From Planococcus halocryophilus (GTDB taxonomy: Bacteria > Bacillota > Bacilli > Bacillales_A > Planococcaceae), in the NCBI RefSeq assembly GCF_001687585.2, contig NZ_CP016537.2, positions 1,336,001-1,400,000 on the forward strand: a stretch of 64,000 nucleotides of DNA. Direction: 5' to 3'. Made by a program: the position numbers and the translations under genes. The notes under the pieces were generated by a model. That model did not search any database, was not told the DNA's origin, and was given only the letters and a program-made list of their open reading frames with translations. Positions within the stretch are counted from its first letter, which is position 1; each line of letters starts with the position of its first letter. This document shows positions 55,279 to 63,750 of this stretch, piece by piece.

Positions 55279-55758
55279 TTGAAAAAAAATCAGAATGGAA
55301 TCACCTTGGTCGAGGTATTGGCAGCTCTTGTCCTTGTTTCATTAATTGCAGGCATCGCCTGGACTGCCATATCCATCGGGTTCAAGCATGCTGCAGTTGA
55401 GACACAAAAAACACAGATCCAGCAGGATGCCAATCTGATCATTAGCAGTTTAACGGGGGTGCACCGCCGAAGTGCAACTTATTCGTTGGTATTTGAAGCA
55501 AATAAAATAAAGGTCACTTCTTGTTCTTCCACTGGAAGCTGCAAAGACGAGGTAATTGACAAATCCTATGATTTTACAGGGACTATGATAAACAATATAG
55601 AAGTCGATTCACATGATAGTGCTCCGGATGTTTTTTCTAATATAGAACCTAATAAAAGTCATACGACTCTAAAGCTGGTTCTGACAGATTTGAGCAACTC
55701 AAAAAACACAATTATTGTCGAAACGACATTGACTAGAATAATTACCGGTATGAAGTGA
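55279..55758 (+). CDS. Type IV pilus minor pseudopilin, PilW/GspJ-like (trio 2, second gene)
   Basis: TTG 55279 gives MKKNQNG/ITLVEVLAALVLVSLIAG, a short leader with Gly and Glu5. GTG 55270 is an alternative but overlaps the ribosome site GGGGGTGG (55266-55273). The 159-residue protein shares the ITLVE(L/V)L start and the QQ(D/E)(A/S)NLII segment with the 6852-7286 protein. A close Cys pair (CSSTGSC, about 78-84) parallels CSSNQC there. Likely a minor subunit in the tip complex. Confidence 0.87.
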   Translation: MKKNQNGITLVEVLAALVLVSLIAGIAWTAISIGFKHAAVETQKTQIQQDANLIISSLTGVHRRSATYSLVFEANKIKVTSCSSTGSCKDEVIDKSYDFTGTMINNIEVDSHDSAPDVFSNIEPNKSHTTLKLVLTDLSNSKNTIIVETTLTRIITGMK

Positions 55759-55783
55759 ATAGAGTAAGGGGGGGGAGCATTCG

Positions 55784-57298
55784 ATGAAAAACCAGCAAGG
55801 TTATGCGCTACTTATCGTATTATTGATGGTTGTACTATTTATGGGCATCTCTGCCACCTTTATAGCCGGTTCGCTCAGCAATGCAGCACAAGAACAGACC
55901 GTGGATACATCCAACCAATCTGTAGCATCAGCGGAGATGGGCGCAAAATACTTCAGTACGGATTTTGAAAGGGAACTTGAATTGATAAAAATGGAAATCT
56001 TCTCGAATACGCAAGAAAGAGTCAATTTGCTGATTTCCTGTATTCAGGTCAAAACAGATAGAAGTTGCGATAACGAAACCAAAATTGCTGCTATAGAAAC
56101 CAAAATTGATAAAGACATGCGAACACTTTATATGCAAAAAATACTGACGAAAGTAACGGAGCTTGATGCCATGTCAGGTATCGAAATTATTCCTTTTTTA
56201 GAAGATCAGATAAAATATGCTGTCGCTTATACAACTGCCAATAAATTGGATAGTGCTGGTGATATTATTACAGATCCGGCGATGCCGGAAGAGACTGTTA
56301 AAGCTATAAAAGTTGAAATGGAAATGACAGGTACTTCCAAAGAGATAAGCAGTGGACTAAAAGCTTTCTTTACTATTGAAGTACCGGATACATTTTTGAA
56401 TGCTTCAGAACCCTTGATCATTGAAACTGAAATTTCGGTGGAAAAAGAAGGCGTCACCTATCAAGATGTTTTCAGCGAGACTATGCCCGCCATAAGTTGT
56501 GCTGATCTGGTAACTCAGCTTAAAGTTGCAGGGAATAATATTACCCCACCATACGAATGCAACCTTGGACAAAGTCTTAAAGGGTTGCTGAAATCTATCG
56601 AAACTGCGAATTTGGATCCCGAATTATTTAAAGTGTATACCAGCAATTTCACGACTAATATATGTACGGATAATTGCAATTCTCTGGATTTCAAAGGAGT
56701 AACGATTGTAGTTAATCCAGAAGATACAGATGCATTCAATAATATGAATAACTTGATCAAAGCCAATCTGCAGGTGAACGGTGAACTGACTGTTGGAAAC
56801 AACTTGATCAACTTAGGCAAAAATGGTAATAAACAAACAATTATATTAGAAGAATTGAATGTAGGGAACAATATTCAAAACATGTACTATACCAATTTCT
56901 TGATTCTTGGTAGAAGAGTTGCCGCGGGTATGCCCGAAAACGTGTCGAGAATCCGTTGGGGCCAAAATTTCGAAGTCGATAATTATTCGAATCTTTGTAT
57001 CGATATCGATAAAATTCTACCCGCCGATCTTGAGCGGTTATCTGAAAAAATTAAATTCACCAATAGCGGAAAGATGATCTACTTTACAAAATACTCCGGA
57101 AAAAATTTCGAATTGACTGGGAAAATCAACGGTAAATCGGGAGAAGAAAGAACAGGACTCTATGTCAAGAGAATGGATGATTACACAACTTTCTTGAATG
57201 CCTGTGGTGTAACACTAAAGGATACAGTTACAGAGTCAACGGAAGTGGCTGTTCCTAATGTTTTAGACCCCGAATTCGATTTCGAAGTGGAATACTGA
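55784..57298 (+). CDS. PilX/GspK-like large minor pseudopilin lacking Glu5 (trio 2, third gene)
   Basis: The 504-residue protein starts MKNQQG/YALLIVLLMVVLFMGISATF. Position 5 of the mature chain is Ile, not Glu, as in the third protein of trio 1 (GYALLFVMLLVVLF). The middle is a large mixed domain. The C-terminal part (about 325-430) has repeated strand-like segments (LQVNGELTVGNNLINL, QTIILEELNVGNNI, NFLILGRRVAAGM), resembling the tail of the 7299-8258 protein. Four Cys pairs such as CTDNC suggest disulfides outside the cell. Strong ribosome site GGGGGGAG at 55769-55776. It probably caps the pilus or binds a target. Confidence 0.8.
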   Translation: MKNQQGYALLIVLLMVVLFMGISATFIAGSLSNAAQEQTVDTSNQSVASAEMGAKYFSTDFERELELIKMEIFSNTQERVNLLISCIQVKTDRSCDNETKIAAIETKIDKDMRTLYMQKILTKVTELDAMSGIEIIPFLEDQIKYAVAYTTANKLDSAGDIITDPAMPEETVKAIKVEMEMTGTSKEISSGLKAFFTIEVPDTFLNASEPLIIETEISVEKEGVTYQDVFSETMPAISCADLVTQLKVAGNNITPPYECNLGQSLKGLLKSIETANLDPELFKVYTSNFTTNICTDNCNSLDFKGVTIVVNPEDTDAFNNMNNLIKANLQVNGELTVGNNLINLGKNGNKQTIILEELNVGNNIQNMYYTNFLILGRRVAAGMPENVSRIRWGQNFEVDNYSNLCIDIDKILPADLERLSEKIKFTNSGKMIYFTKYSGKNFELTGKINGKSGEERTGLYVKRMDDYTTFLNACGVTLKDTVTESTEVAVPNVLDPEFDFEVEY

Positions 57299-57334
57299 TT
57301 TATTAACAACAGCCAGACAAACAGGAGGATTTAC

Positions 57335-57742
57335 ATGATACGCATACTGATTTTCGTCATTCTGGCGGCAGTGGTTTTGCCGCTTACTTATCTACTTTTC
57401 AAACAGGTGCCGCTCGCCAAGCGGATGACCATTGCCGGTGGCGGGATTGCGGCTGCGGGGATTGCGATACTGATGCAGGGAGCATATGCCTGGTACATAG
57501 TGGCTTTGGCTTTGCTCGGGGTATCATTTTTGGCCGCGTTCGTCTACATGAAGCTGGTTGAAAAAGAGCAAAGGGAAAAGCTGCGCCTTGTGGAAGAACG
57601 CCGAGAACTCAAACAGCAAAAAACGAAAACATATTTAGCGACAACTGAAGAAACGCCAGCAGCGCCAGTATCCACTGAAAAGCCGAAACCGTTCGGCATG
57701 CAGTCGATTGATGCCGAGCGAGAGGAGATTACCCGTGGATAA
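57335..57742 (+). CDS. Small membrane protein of unknown function in the pilus cluster
   Basis: I do not recognise a family. The 135-residue product has three hydrophobic helices (about 3-22, 31-48 and 51-71), then a charged helical segment (KLVEKEQREKLRLVEERREL, about 72-91) likely to form a coiled coil, and a Pro/Thr-rich tail (TEETPAAPVSTEKPKPFG). The topology fits a membrane anchor with a cytoplasmic coiled coil. GC content rises clearly from this gene onward. Ribosome site CAGGAGG at 57320-57326. It overlaps the next gene by eight bases, so the pair is probably coupled. Confidence 0.7.
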   Translation: MIRILIFVILAAVVLPLTYLLFKQVPLAKRMTIAGGGIAAAGIAILMQGAYAWYIVALALLGVSFLAAFVYMKLVEKEQREKLRLVEERRELKQQKTKTYLATTEETPAAPVSTEKPKPFGMQSIDAEREEITRG

Positions 57743-59177
57743 TAAATTATTTGGATTGACTTTTGCGGCCGTTTTCGGCTTAGCGCTATTCGTATTCGGA
57801 GCGACCAACGCCGGCGCTTACGCTGTAGACAACTGGCTGTTTCCGACAGAGGAATTCGGCGACAACACCTATATTGGCACAACCGATGTTTCCAATATGG
57901 AAGTGGAATCGGCGAAGATGATGTTTGCCGGTCAGTCGGAGACGTGGCGCGCAGATGCCGAACTCCAAGTCACTTACCAGGATGCAATGGCTACATACCC
58001 GCTTGAAAATGCCGAAATCCTATTGGATGAAACTGTCCGCAATGCCGAGACCGGCTCGCAGAACAGCTTTGTCTTTCAACTGTCCACTGATACGACGCGG
58101 GCGTTTTTAGCCGATCATTTCCCGGTTGCCGCTTTTTCTGAAGAGGACGTTGAAGCCATCAATGGAAAGTTGGAAACAGCGCTTCAAGGCGGACAGAAAA
58201 AAACGCAGGTTGCCATCAGCGACGACAGCCTGAGTGTGGCGCGTGAAAAAGTGGCGGATATTGTCTTTCCTACCCTTTTTTCAAGCTTGGACAGCGCAAC
58301 GGTCATTGATGCCTTGAACGGTATTCAACTGGCACCCGGAAGCCAATTTTCCTTTCTTGAATTTATTGCGGAGCTTCCGCTGACCAGTGTCAGTGATGGG
58401 GAACTGACGCAAATCGCTTCTGCGGTCTACGGCGCATTGCTGCAGACCAATTTCCTGGTGGATGAGCGGAGCATCGGTTCACAAGTGCCGGCTTCTATTC
58501 CGCTCGGGCAGGAAGCGGCAATCAACCGCCAGCTCGGCATCGATTTTGTTTTCACGAACCCAAATAGCAGTTCATTCACTTTGAATATGTCAAAAACGAG
58601 TGATTCCTTGAATGCATCCATCAGTGGCTACCCATTCCTATACGCCTACGCCATCGGCATTACGGAAGAAACCGATATACAGCCGCGTTTGATCAAGCAA
58701 TACAGTGCATTTGTGATGAGCGGCAATCAAGTCAAAGAAAAAGGACAGCTTGGAAAACGCCTGAATGTCATCCGGACGATTCTGGAAGACGATGAGCCGT
58801 TGGAAGTCGAGACGGTATCAAATGATTTCTATCCGCCCGTCCACCGTGTAGAAGTCTATCCACTCACGCAGCCTGCAGCACCGGAAGCCGCAGTTCCAGT
58901 CGCCGGTGAACCTGAATTCATCGATGCCAATGGAGACGGCATCCATGACGGGACAGCCACGACGCCGATAGCGGGACAACCGGACTTTGTTGATGCGAAC
59001 GGTGATGGAATCCACGATGACCCGACAAAAGCACCGACTTCCGGACAACCCGGATTCATCGATGCCAATGGAGACGGCGTACACGATGTACCGGCAACAA
59101 CTGATCCGACAAAAAATTTGGATAAAACCGATGAAAATCTTGTCTATGATAAAGGTGGCAACTTAGTCACGGAGTAA
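57735..59177 (+). CDS. VanW/YoaR-like exported protein with three DANGDGIHD-type Ca-binding repeats
   Basis: The 480-residue protein has an N-terminal signal or membrane helix (about 4-24, FGLTFAAVFGLALFVFGAT). Its middle (about 190-290) carries LAPGSQFSFLEFI, ASAVYGALLQTNFLVDERSIGS and IDFVFTNPNSSSF, which follow the VanW/YoaR pattern, although the usual CQVSST block is changed. After a Pro/Val-rich linker come three tandem 23-residue repeats, each with D-A-N-G-D-G-(I/V)-H-D (from residues 397, 420 and 443), like thrombospondin-3 or dockerin calcium loops. It is likely outside the membrane. GTG 57735 follows GAGAGGAG at 57720-57727. I infer a pilus-linked surface role from location only. Confidence 0.75.
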   Translation: MDNKLFGLTFAAVFGLALFVFGATNAGAYAVDNWLFPTEEFGDNTYIGTTDVSNMEVESAKMMFAGQSETWRADAELQVTYQDAMATYPLENAEILLDETVRNAETGSQNSFVFQLSTDTTRAFLADHFPVAAFSEEDVEAINGKLETALQGGQKKTQVAISDDSLSVAREKVADIVFPTLFSSLDSATVIDALNGIQLAPGSQFSFLEFIAELPLTSVSDGELTQIASAVYGALLQTNFLVDERSIGSQVPASIPLGQEAAINRQLGIDFVFTNPNSSSFTLNMSKTSDSLNASISGYPFLYAYAIGITEETDIQPRLIKQYSAFVMSGNQVKEKGQLGKRLNVIRTILEDDEPLEVETVSNDFYPPVHRVEVYPLTQPAAPEAAVPVAGEPEFIDANGDGIHDGTATTPIAGQPDFVDANGDGIHDDPTKAPTSGQPGFIDANGDGVHDVPATTDPTKNLDKTDENLVYDKGGNLVTE

Positions 59178-59199
59178 GTGTACGGAAGGAGAGATCGAA

Positions 59200-60858
59200 T
59201 TGGCAGTTGTCAGAAGAAGGTTAGGCGATATATTGGTCGAACAGGGGTTATTGACGGAAGTGGACTTGCAGGAAACGCTGAATGGCAAACAGAATGATCA
59301 AAAACTCGGTGACGCCTTGCTTCAGCGTGGCATCATCACTGAGCAGCAATTGATCGAGACACTGGAAGTGCAGCTGGGCATTCCGCATGTTTCACTATTC
59401 CGCTATCCGTTCGATCCGATGCTTTTTAATGTCGTCCCGAAGGAATTTGCCAAGCGTAAGTTACTGGTGCCTTTAAAGACAGAAGGCGACCGACTGTTTA
59501 TCGCGATGACCGACCCGACGGATTTTATCACCATCGATGATCTTCGGTTGACGACCGGTTTCCTAATTGAGCCAACGATCGCTTCTAAAGAAGACATCAT
59601 CAAGACCATTGCGAAATACTATGATGAAGAATCCTATGACGAGCTACTGGAGGAATTGCCGCAGGCGGCAGAAGAACAGCAAAGCGATTTGAATGATCTG
59701 GATGCGCCGATTGTCCGGTTGGTCAACCAAATCCTGTCGAACGCCGTTTCGCAAAAAGCCAGCGATGTCCACTTTGACCCACAGGAAAACCGCATTCTGG
59801 TGCGTTACCGGATTGACGGCACACTCCGCACCGAACGGATTCTGCCAAAGACCATGCAGCAGATGATCACCGCACGTATCAAGATTCTGGCGAATTTGGA
59901 CATTACTGAAAACCGGATTCCACAGGATGGCCGCATCAAGACCACGGTCGATTTCCGTGCCATCGATTTGCGCGTGTCGTCGTTGCCGACCGTTTTCGGG
60001 GAGAAGATCGTTATGCGGATTTTGGACTTGAGCCAAAACCTCACCGATATTTCCAAACTCGGTTTTAATAGCTTGAACATGGAACGTTTTATGCACGAAA
60101 TCGACAAACCGAACGGCATCATCCTCATTTCCGGTCCGACGGGATCAGGGAAATCGTCGACGCTGTATGCGGCGCTGAACAAGCTCAATTCCGAAGAAGT
60201 CAATATCATCACCGTAGAAGACCCGGTTGAGTACCAGCTTGAAGGCATCAACCAGATCCAGGTAAACGCTAATGTCGGGCTGACCTTTGCGGCCGGGCTG
60301 CGGTCGATCTTGCGCCAGGATCCGGACATCGTCATGGTCGGGGAAATCCGCGACAAGGAAACGGCCGACATTTCCATACGGGCTTCCTTGACCGGACATT
60401 TAGTCCTCAGCACCATCCATACCAACGATTCGATCGCGTCGATCACCCGCCTGATGGATATGGGCATCGAGCCGTTTCTCGTAACGGCTTCGCTGAACGC
60501 CGTTGTGGCGCAGCGTTTGATACGCCGGGTTTGCCGAGATTGTCGGGAAATTCAGCCGGCAACTGTGCGCGAACAAGCGATTTTCGCCAAACGCGGCATC
60601 TCCATCGAGACCATTGCGCGCGGCACAGGCTGTCCGCAATGCAATATGAGTGGCTATAAAGGCCGCATGGCGATCCACGAAGTGCTGGTGGTGGACGAAG
60701 CCATCAAAGACGTCATCAATCGTGGCGGCACCGCAGCGGAAATCCGTGAAATCGCCATTCAGAATAAAACCATTTTCCTCATCGACGACGGATTATTAAA
60801 AGTAAAGGAGGGCATGACAACGACGGAAGAAGTACTTCGCGTTGCCATGACAGACTAG
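59200..60858 (+). CDS. pilB: Type IV pilus assembly ATPase PilB
   Basis: The 552-residue motor powers pilus extension. The N-terminal domain (about 1-150) is of MshEN type: RRLGDILVEQGLLTEVDL and KLGDALLQRGIITEQQLI, two repeats of a motif that binds c-di-GMP in MshE. The ATPase core has Walker A GPTGSGKSSTLY (about 312-323), the Asp box EDPVEYQLEGINQIQV, Walker B RQDPDIVMVGEIRD and the His box LSTIHTNDS. A tetracysteine zinc site is seen in CRDC and CPQC near residues 447-490. TTG 59200 follows GGAAGGAGAG. First of pilB-pilT-pilC. Confidence 0.95.
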   Translation: MAVVRRRLGDILVEQGLLTEVDLQETLNGKQNDQKLGDALLQRGIITEQQLIETLEVQLGIPHVSLFRYPFDPMLFNVVPKEFAKRKLLVPLKTEGDRLFIAMTDPTDFITIDDLRLTTGFLIEPTIASKEDIIKTIAKYYDEESYDELLEELPQAAEEQQSDLNDLDAPIVRLVNQILSNAVSQKASDVHFDPQENRILVRYRIDGTLRTERILPKTMQQMITARIKILANLDITENRIPQDGRIKTTVDFRAIDLRVSSLPTVFGEKIVMRILDLSQNLTDISKLGFNSLNMERFMHEIDKPNGIILISGPTGSGKSSTLYAALNKLNSEEVNIITVEDPVEYQLEGINQIQVNANVGLTFAAGLRSILRQDPDIVMVGEIRDKETADISIRASLTGHLVLSTIHTNDSIASITRLMDMGIEPFLVTASLNAVVAQRLIRRVCRDCREIQPATVREQAIFAKRGISIETIARGTGCPQCNMSGYKGRMAIHEVLVVDEAIKDVINRGGTAAEIREIAIQNKTIFLIDDGLLKVKEGMTTTEEVLRVAMTD

Positions 60859-60861
60859 CCT

Positions 60862-61905
60862 ATGCCTACTACAACATTTATCGATCACATATTGACTGAA
60901 GCCAAAGAACGCAATGTCTCCGATATCCACATGACCACCGGCATCCCGCCTATTTTCCGGATGAACGGCACCTTGATCCAGTTTGGCGACAAAAAGCTGA
61001 TGCCGGACGACACGATGGCCATCGCCAAAGCGTTGATGCCGGAATCCTTGTGGGACACCTTCCTGGAAAAAGGCGAGATGGATTATTCCTACTCGATTCC
61101 CGGCGTAGCACGTTACCGCGTCAACTCATTCCATCAGCGCGGTTCGATTTCGCACGCCTTCCGGACGATCCCTTCTCGAATCCCGTCAATCGACGACCTG
61201 CAGATGCCGGATACCTTGAAAAAGCTTGCCGATACGCATCAAGGGCTGATTCTCGTGACGGGTCCGACCGGTTCCGGTAAGTCGACAACGCTCGCCGCCA
61301 TGATCCGTTATATGAATGAACACATGACCAAACACATCATCACCTTGGAAGATCCGATCGAGTACATGCACCGCCATGGCACATCGGTCATCGACCAGCG
61401 CGAAGTCGGCTTTGATACCAACTCGTTTGCCAATGGCTTGCGTGCGGCATTGCGGCAGGATCCCGATGTCATCCTGGTAGGTGAGATGCGGGATCTGGAA
61501 ACGATCACTACCGCCATCACCGCTGCTGAAACCGGCCACTTGGTCATGGGCACGCTGCATACTTCGAGCGCCGCTTCTACCATCGAGCGGATTATAGACG
61601 TTTTCCCGCATGAACAACATGCCCAGATTCGGACGCAGCTCGGCGGTATCATCAAAGCCGTCATTTCCCAGCGTTTGTTGCCGACGGCTGACGGCAAAGG
61701 GCGGGTTGCTGCAACCGAAATCATGATTTCCAATCCAGCCATCGCCAACCTGATCCGCTCCGAGAAAGTCCACCAGATCCCGAACGTCATCCTGACCAAC
61801 CGGGCGTCCGGCATGCACATGATGGAAACGTCGGTTCAGGAGCTGCTGAAAAAAGGCAAGATCACACGTGAAATCGCCCAGCCATACTTGAAAGGAGCGG
61901 AATAA
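60862..61905 (+). CDS. pilT: Type IV pilus retraction ATPase PilT
   Basis: The 347-residue ATPase disassembles pili, which drives twitching and DNA uptake. It has a PAS-like N-terminal domain (about 1-100), Walker A GPTGSGKSTTLAAM (about 134-147), EDPIEYMHRHG, Walker B RQDPDVILVGEMRDLETI, the His box GTLHTSSAASTIERIIDVFP, and the PilT-specific retraction motif near the C-terminus (PAIANLIRSEKVHQIPN, cf. AIRNLIRE). No clear ribosome site precedes ATG 60862, and only three bases separate it from pilB, so it may rely on coupling. Confidence 0.95.
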   Translation: MPTTTFIDHILTEAKERNVSDIHMTTGIPPIFRMNGTLIQFGDKKLMPDDTMAIAKALMPESLWDTFLEKGEMDYSYSIPGVARYRVNSFHQRGSISHAFRTIPSRIPSIDDLQMPDTLKKLADTHQGLILVTGPTGSGKSTTLAAMIRYMNEHMTKHIITLEDPIEYMHRHGTSVIDQREVGFDTNSFANGLRAALRQDPDVILVGEMRDLETITTAITAAETGHLVMGTLHTSSAASTIERIIDVFPHEQHAQIRTQLGGIIKAVISQRLLPTADGKGRVAATEIMISNPAIANLIRSEKVHQIPNVILTNRASGMHMMETSVQELLKKGKITREIAQPYLKGAE

Positions 61906-61906
61906 C

Positions 61907-63118
61907 GTGGCCCGTTACAAATACGAAGGTCGCGACCGCAAAAAGATCCGGACCGGCATCGCTGTCGCCAACAGCCGAAAAGAAGCTGTGGCGAAACTGA
62001 GGGATGAAGGCATCCGTGTCATCGAAATCCGCGAAATGCCGGTGACTACCTTGCAAAAAGACATCACGTTCGGCAATCCGGTCAAACGCGACCAGTTTAT
62101 CATGTTCCTGCGCCAGTTTTCGACCTTGATGCGCGCAGGCGTGACCATCGTCGATTCGATCCATATCCTGTCCCAGCAAGTCGAATCCAAAGCGCTGCGA
62201 AAAGCCTTGTCGGAAATTGCCGAAGAACTGCGAAAAGGAAATTCCTTGTCCGACTCGCTGGCGAAATATCCGAAGATTTTCGAGCCACTGACCATCAACC
62301 TGGTCAAAGCAGGAGAGATGTCCGGGAACATCGACGACTCGCTGGAAAGCTTGGCTATTCATTACGATAAAGCTTATCAGACCAAACAGAAAGTGGTTTC
62401 GGCCATGTCCTATCCTGTTGTCGTCGGCGTCCTCGCAATCGGTGTCGTCATTTTCCTGTTGTCTTCCATCGTCCCGATGTTTGCCGATATGTTCGAAGGC
62501 TTTGGTGGTGAGCTGCCGATGATCACCCAGATTGTCATGGGCGCATCCGACTTTGTCATGGGCTATTGGTATTTGCTGTTGCTGGGTGGCTTCGGAATCG
62601 CCGCAGTCATTTGGCTGATGCGCAAGGATCCAAGAGGCAATATGATTCTCGACACCATGCTGCTGAAGATTCCCATTTTCGGCAAGATCCTGCAGAAGTC
62701 GGCTCTTGCCCGGTTGACCAGAACTTTGAGTTCGTTGTTTTCCAGCTCCGTGCCGATCCTGCAATGTTTAACAATGACCGAAAAAGTCGTCGGCAACGCA
62801 GTCATGTCAAAAGTCATCTTGGCGTCACGCGATTCACTCGAACGCGGCGGTTCCTTAACCGAGCCGATGCGCAAGCACTGGGCATTTCCGCCGCTTATTC
62901 CGCATATGATTGCGATTGGAGAACAAACGGGTTCGTTAGATCATATGCTCAGTAAAGTAGCGGAATTCTACGAAAAAGAAGTGGAAGCAGAAACCGATCG
63001 CTTAAAAGCATTGATTGAACCTTTAATGATTGTTTTCTTAGCCACTATTGTCGGGACTATAGTACTTGCTATTATGATGCCGATGTTCGAAATGTTCCAA
63101 AATGTAGATAAATTATAA
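61907..63118 (+). CDS. pilC: Type IV pilus inner-membrane platform protein PilC
   Basis: The 403-residue protein has an N-terminal cytoplasmic segment (MARYKYEGRDRKKIRTG) and two T2SSF domains (about 65-190 and 270-395), each followed by membrane helices: VVVGVLAIGVVIFLLSSIVP (about 170-189), WYLLLLGGFGIAAVIWLM (about 222-240) and IVFLATIVGTIVLAIMMPMF (about 375-396). It couples the motors to pilin assembly. GTG 61907 follows AAAGGAG at 61890-61896. Codon usage changes inside the gene: GC-rich to about 62,900, then AT-rich to the stop, without any break in the frame. Confidence 0.95.
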   Translation: MARYKYEGRDRKKIRTGIAVANSRKEAVAKLRDEGIRVIEIREMPVTTLQKDITFGNPVKRDQFIMFLRQFSTLMRAGVTIVDSIHILSQQVESKALRKALSEIAEELRKGNSLSDSLAKYPKIFEPLTINLVKAGEMSGNIDDSLESLAIHYDKAYQTKQKVVSAMSYPVVVGVLAIGVVIFLLSSIVPMFADMFEGFGGELPMITQIVMGASDFVMGYWYLLLLGGFGIAAVIWLMRKDPRGNMILDTMLLKIPIFGKILQKSALARLTRTLSSLFSSSVPILQCLTMTEKVVGNAVMSKVILASRDSLERGGSLTEPMRKHWAFPPLIPHMIAIGEQTGSLDHMLSKVAEFYEKEVEAETDRLKALIEPLMIVFLATIVGTIVLAIMMPMFEMFQNVDKL

Positions 63119-63170
63119 GCCTCAAACAAAATTTTTATTAAAAATACATGTTATTTTCAAATAAAAACTA

Positions 63171-63198
63171 TTGCAAAAATTAGTACTATTGTTATAAT
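63171..63198 (+). promoter_or_regulatory. Promoter of the major pilin gene
   Basis: TTGCAA (63171-63176) and TATAAT (63193-63198), 16-bp spacer, in an AT-rich 130-bp gap. It would give pilA its own strong transcript. Confidence 0.75.
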
Positions 63199-63249
63199 TA
63201 ACACATACTCAAAGTAGTATAAAAAAGTAAAAAAATAGGGGGAAAGAAA

Positions 63250-63699
63250 ATGAAAAAATATCTTCAGAAGAAATTGAATAACGAAAAAGGGATGACGTTA
63301 ATCGAGCTTTTGGCAGTTATCGTTATCATCGCGATTATTGCAGCGATTGCTATTCCGGCGATTGGGAATATTATTGAGAATAGTCGTTATGGAGCAGTGA
63401 AGTCAGACTTTCAAAATGCTTTAGCGGCAGCAAATTTATATATTGCAGAAGAAGGAACAGATCCAACTGATTTGGATTCTTTATCCGAGTATATCGAAGA
63501 TGCTGGTTCATTAATTGATGTTACTATTAGTAGGGTTACTACTGCTGCAGGTGATACTGCGGGAGCTGATGAAGGAAGCCTGGAAATTTTAGGTAGTTTT
63601 GATTTGAATGGCACTACTGAATCATTAACGGTTGCGCAAACGAACGCTGAATTGAGTGAAATGTCTGCAGCTGAGTTTAAGGATTTAATACAAAACTAA
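63250..63699 (+). CDS. pilA: Major type IV pilin
   Basis: The 149-residue prepilin has a 14-residue leader (MKKYLQKKLNNEKG) and the mature start MTLIELLAVIVIIAIIAAIA with Glu5. The helix is followed by an acidic domain (about 55-149) without cysteines, rich in Ala, Thr, Glu and Asp. It has its own promoter and a strong site AGGGGGAAAG (63237-63246). The lack of cysteines differs from the minor pseudopilins. The gene and its flanks are AT-rich compared with pilBTC upstream and pilM downstream. Confidence 0.93.
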   Translation: MKKYLQKKLNNEKGMTLIELLAVIVIIAIIAAIAIPAIGNIIENSRYGAVKSDFQNALAAANLYIAEEGTDPTDLDSLSEYIEDAGSLIDVTISRVTTAAGDTAGADEGSLEILGSFDLNGTTESLTVAQTNAELSEMSAAEFKDLIQN

Positions 63700-63750
63700 T
63701 TTTTTAAAAGAATCTATACTATTTAAGTCCAACCTGTAGGAGCTGAAAAA

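Noticed and set aside
59805..60467. 220-codon antisense frame within pilB
   Set aside because: It lies wholly opposite the conserved PilB ATPase core. Its composition follows from the complement of PilB codons.
61862..62764. 300-codon antisense frame across pilC
   Set aside because: It is a shadow of GC-rich pilC codons: the sense frame has clear T2SSF domains, while the antisense product is His/Gln/Asp-rich without motifs or a ribosome site.
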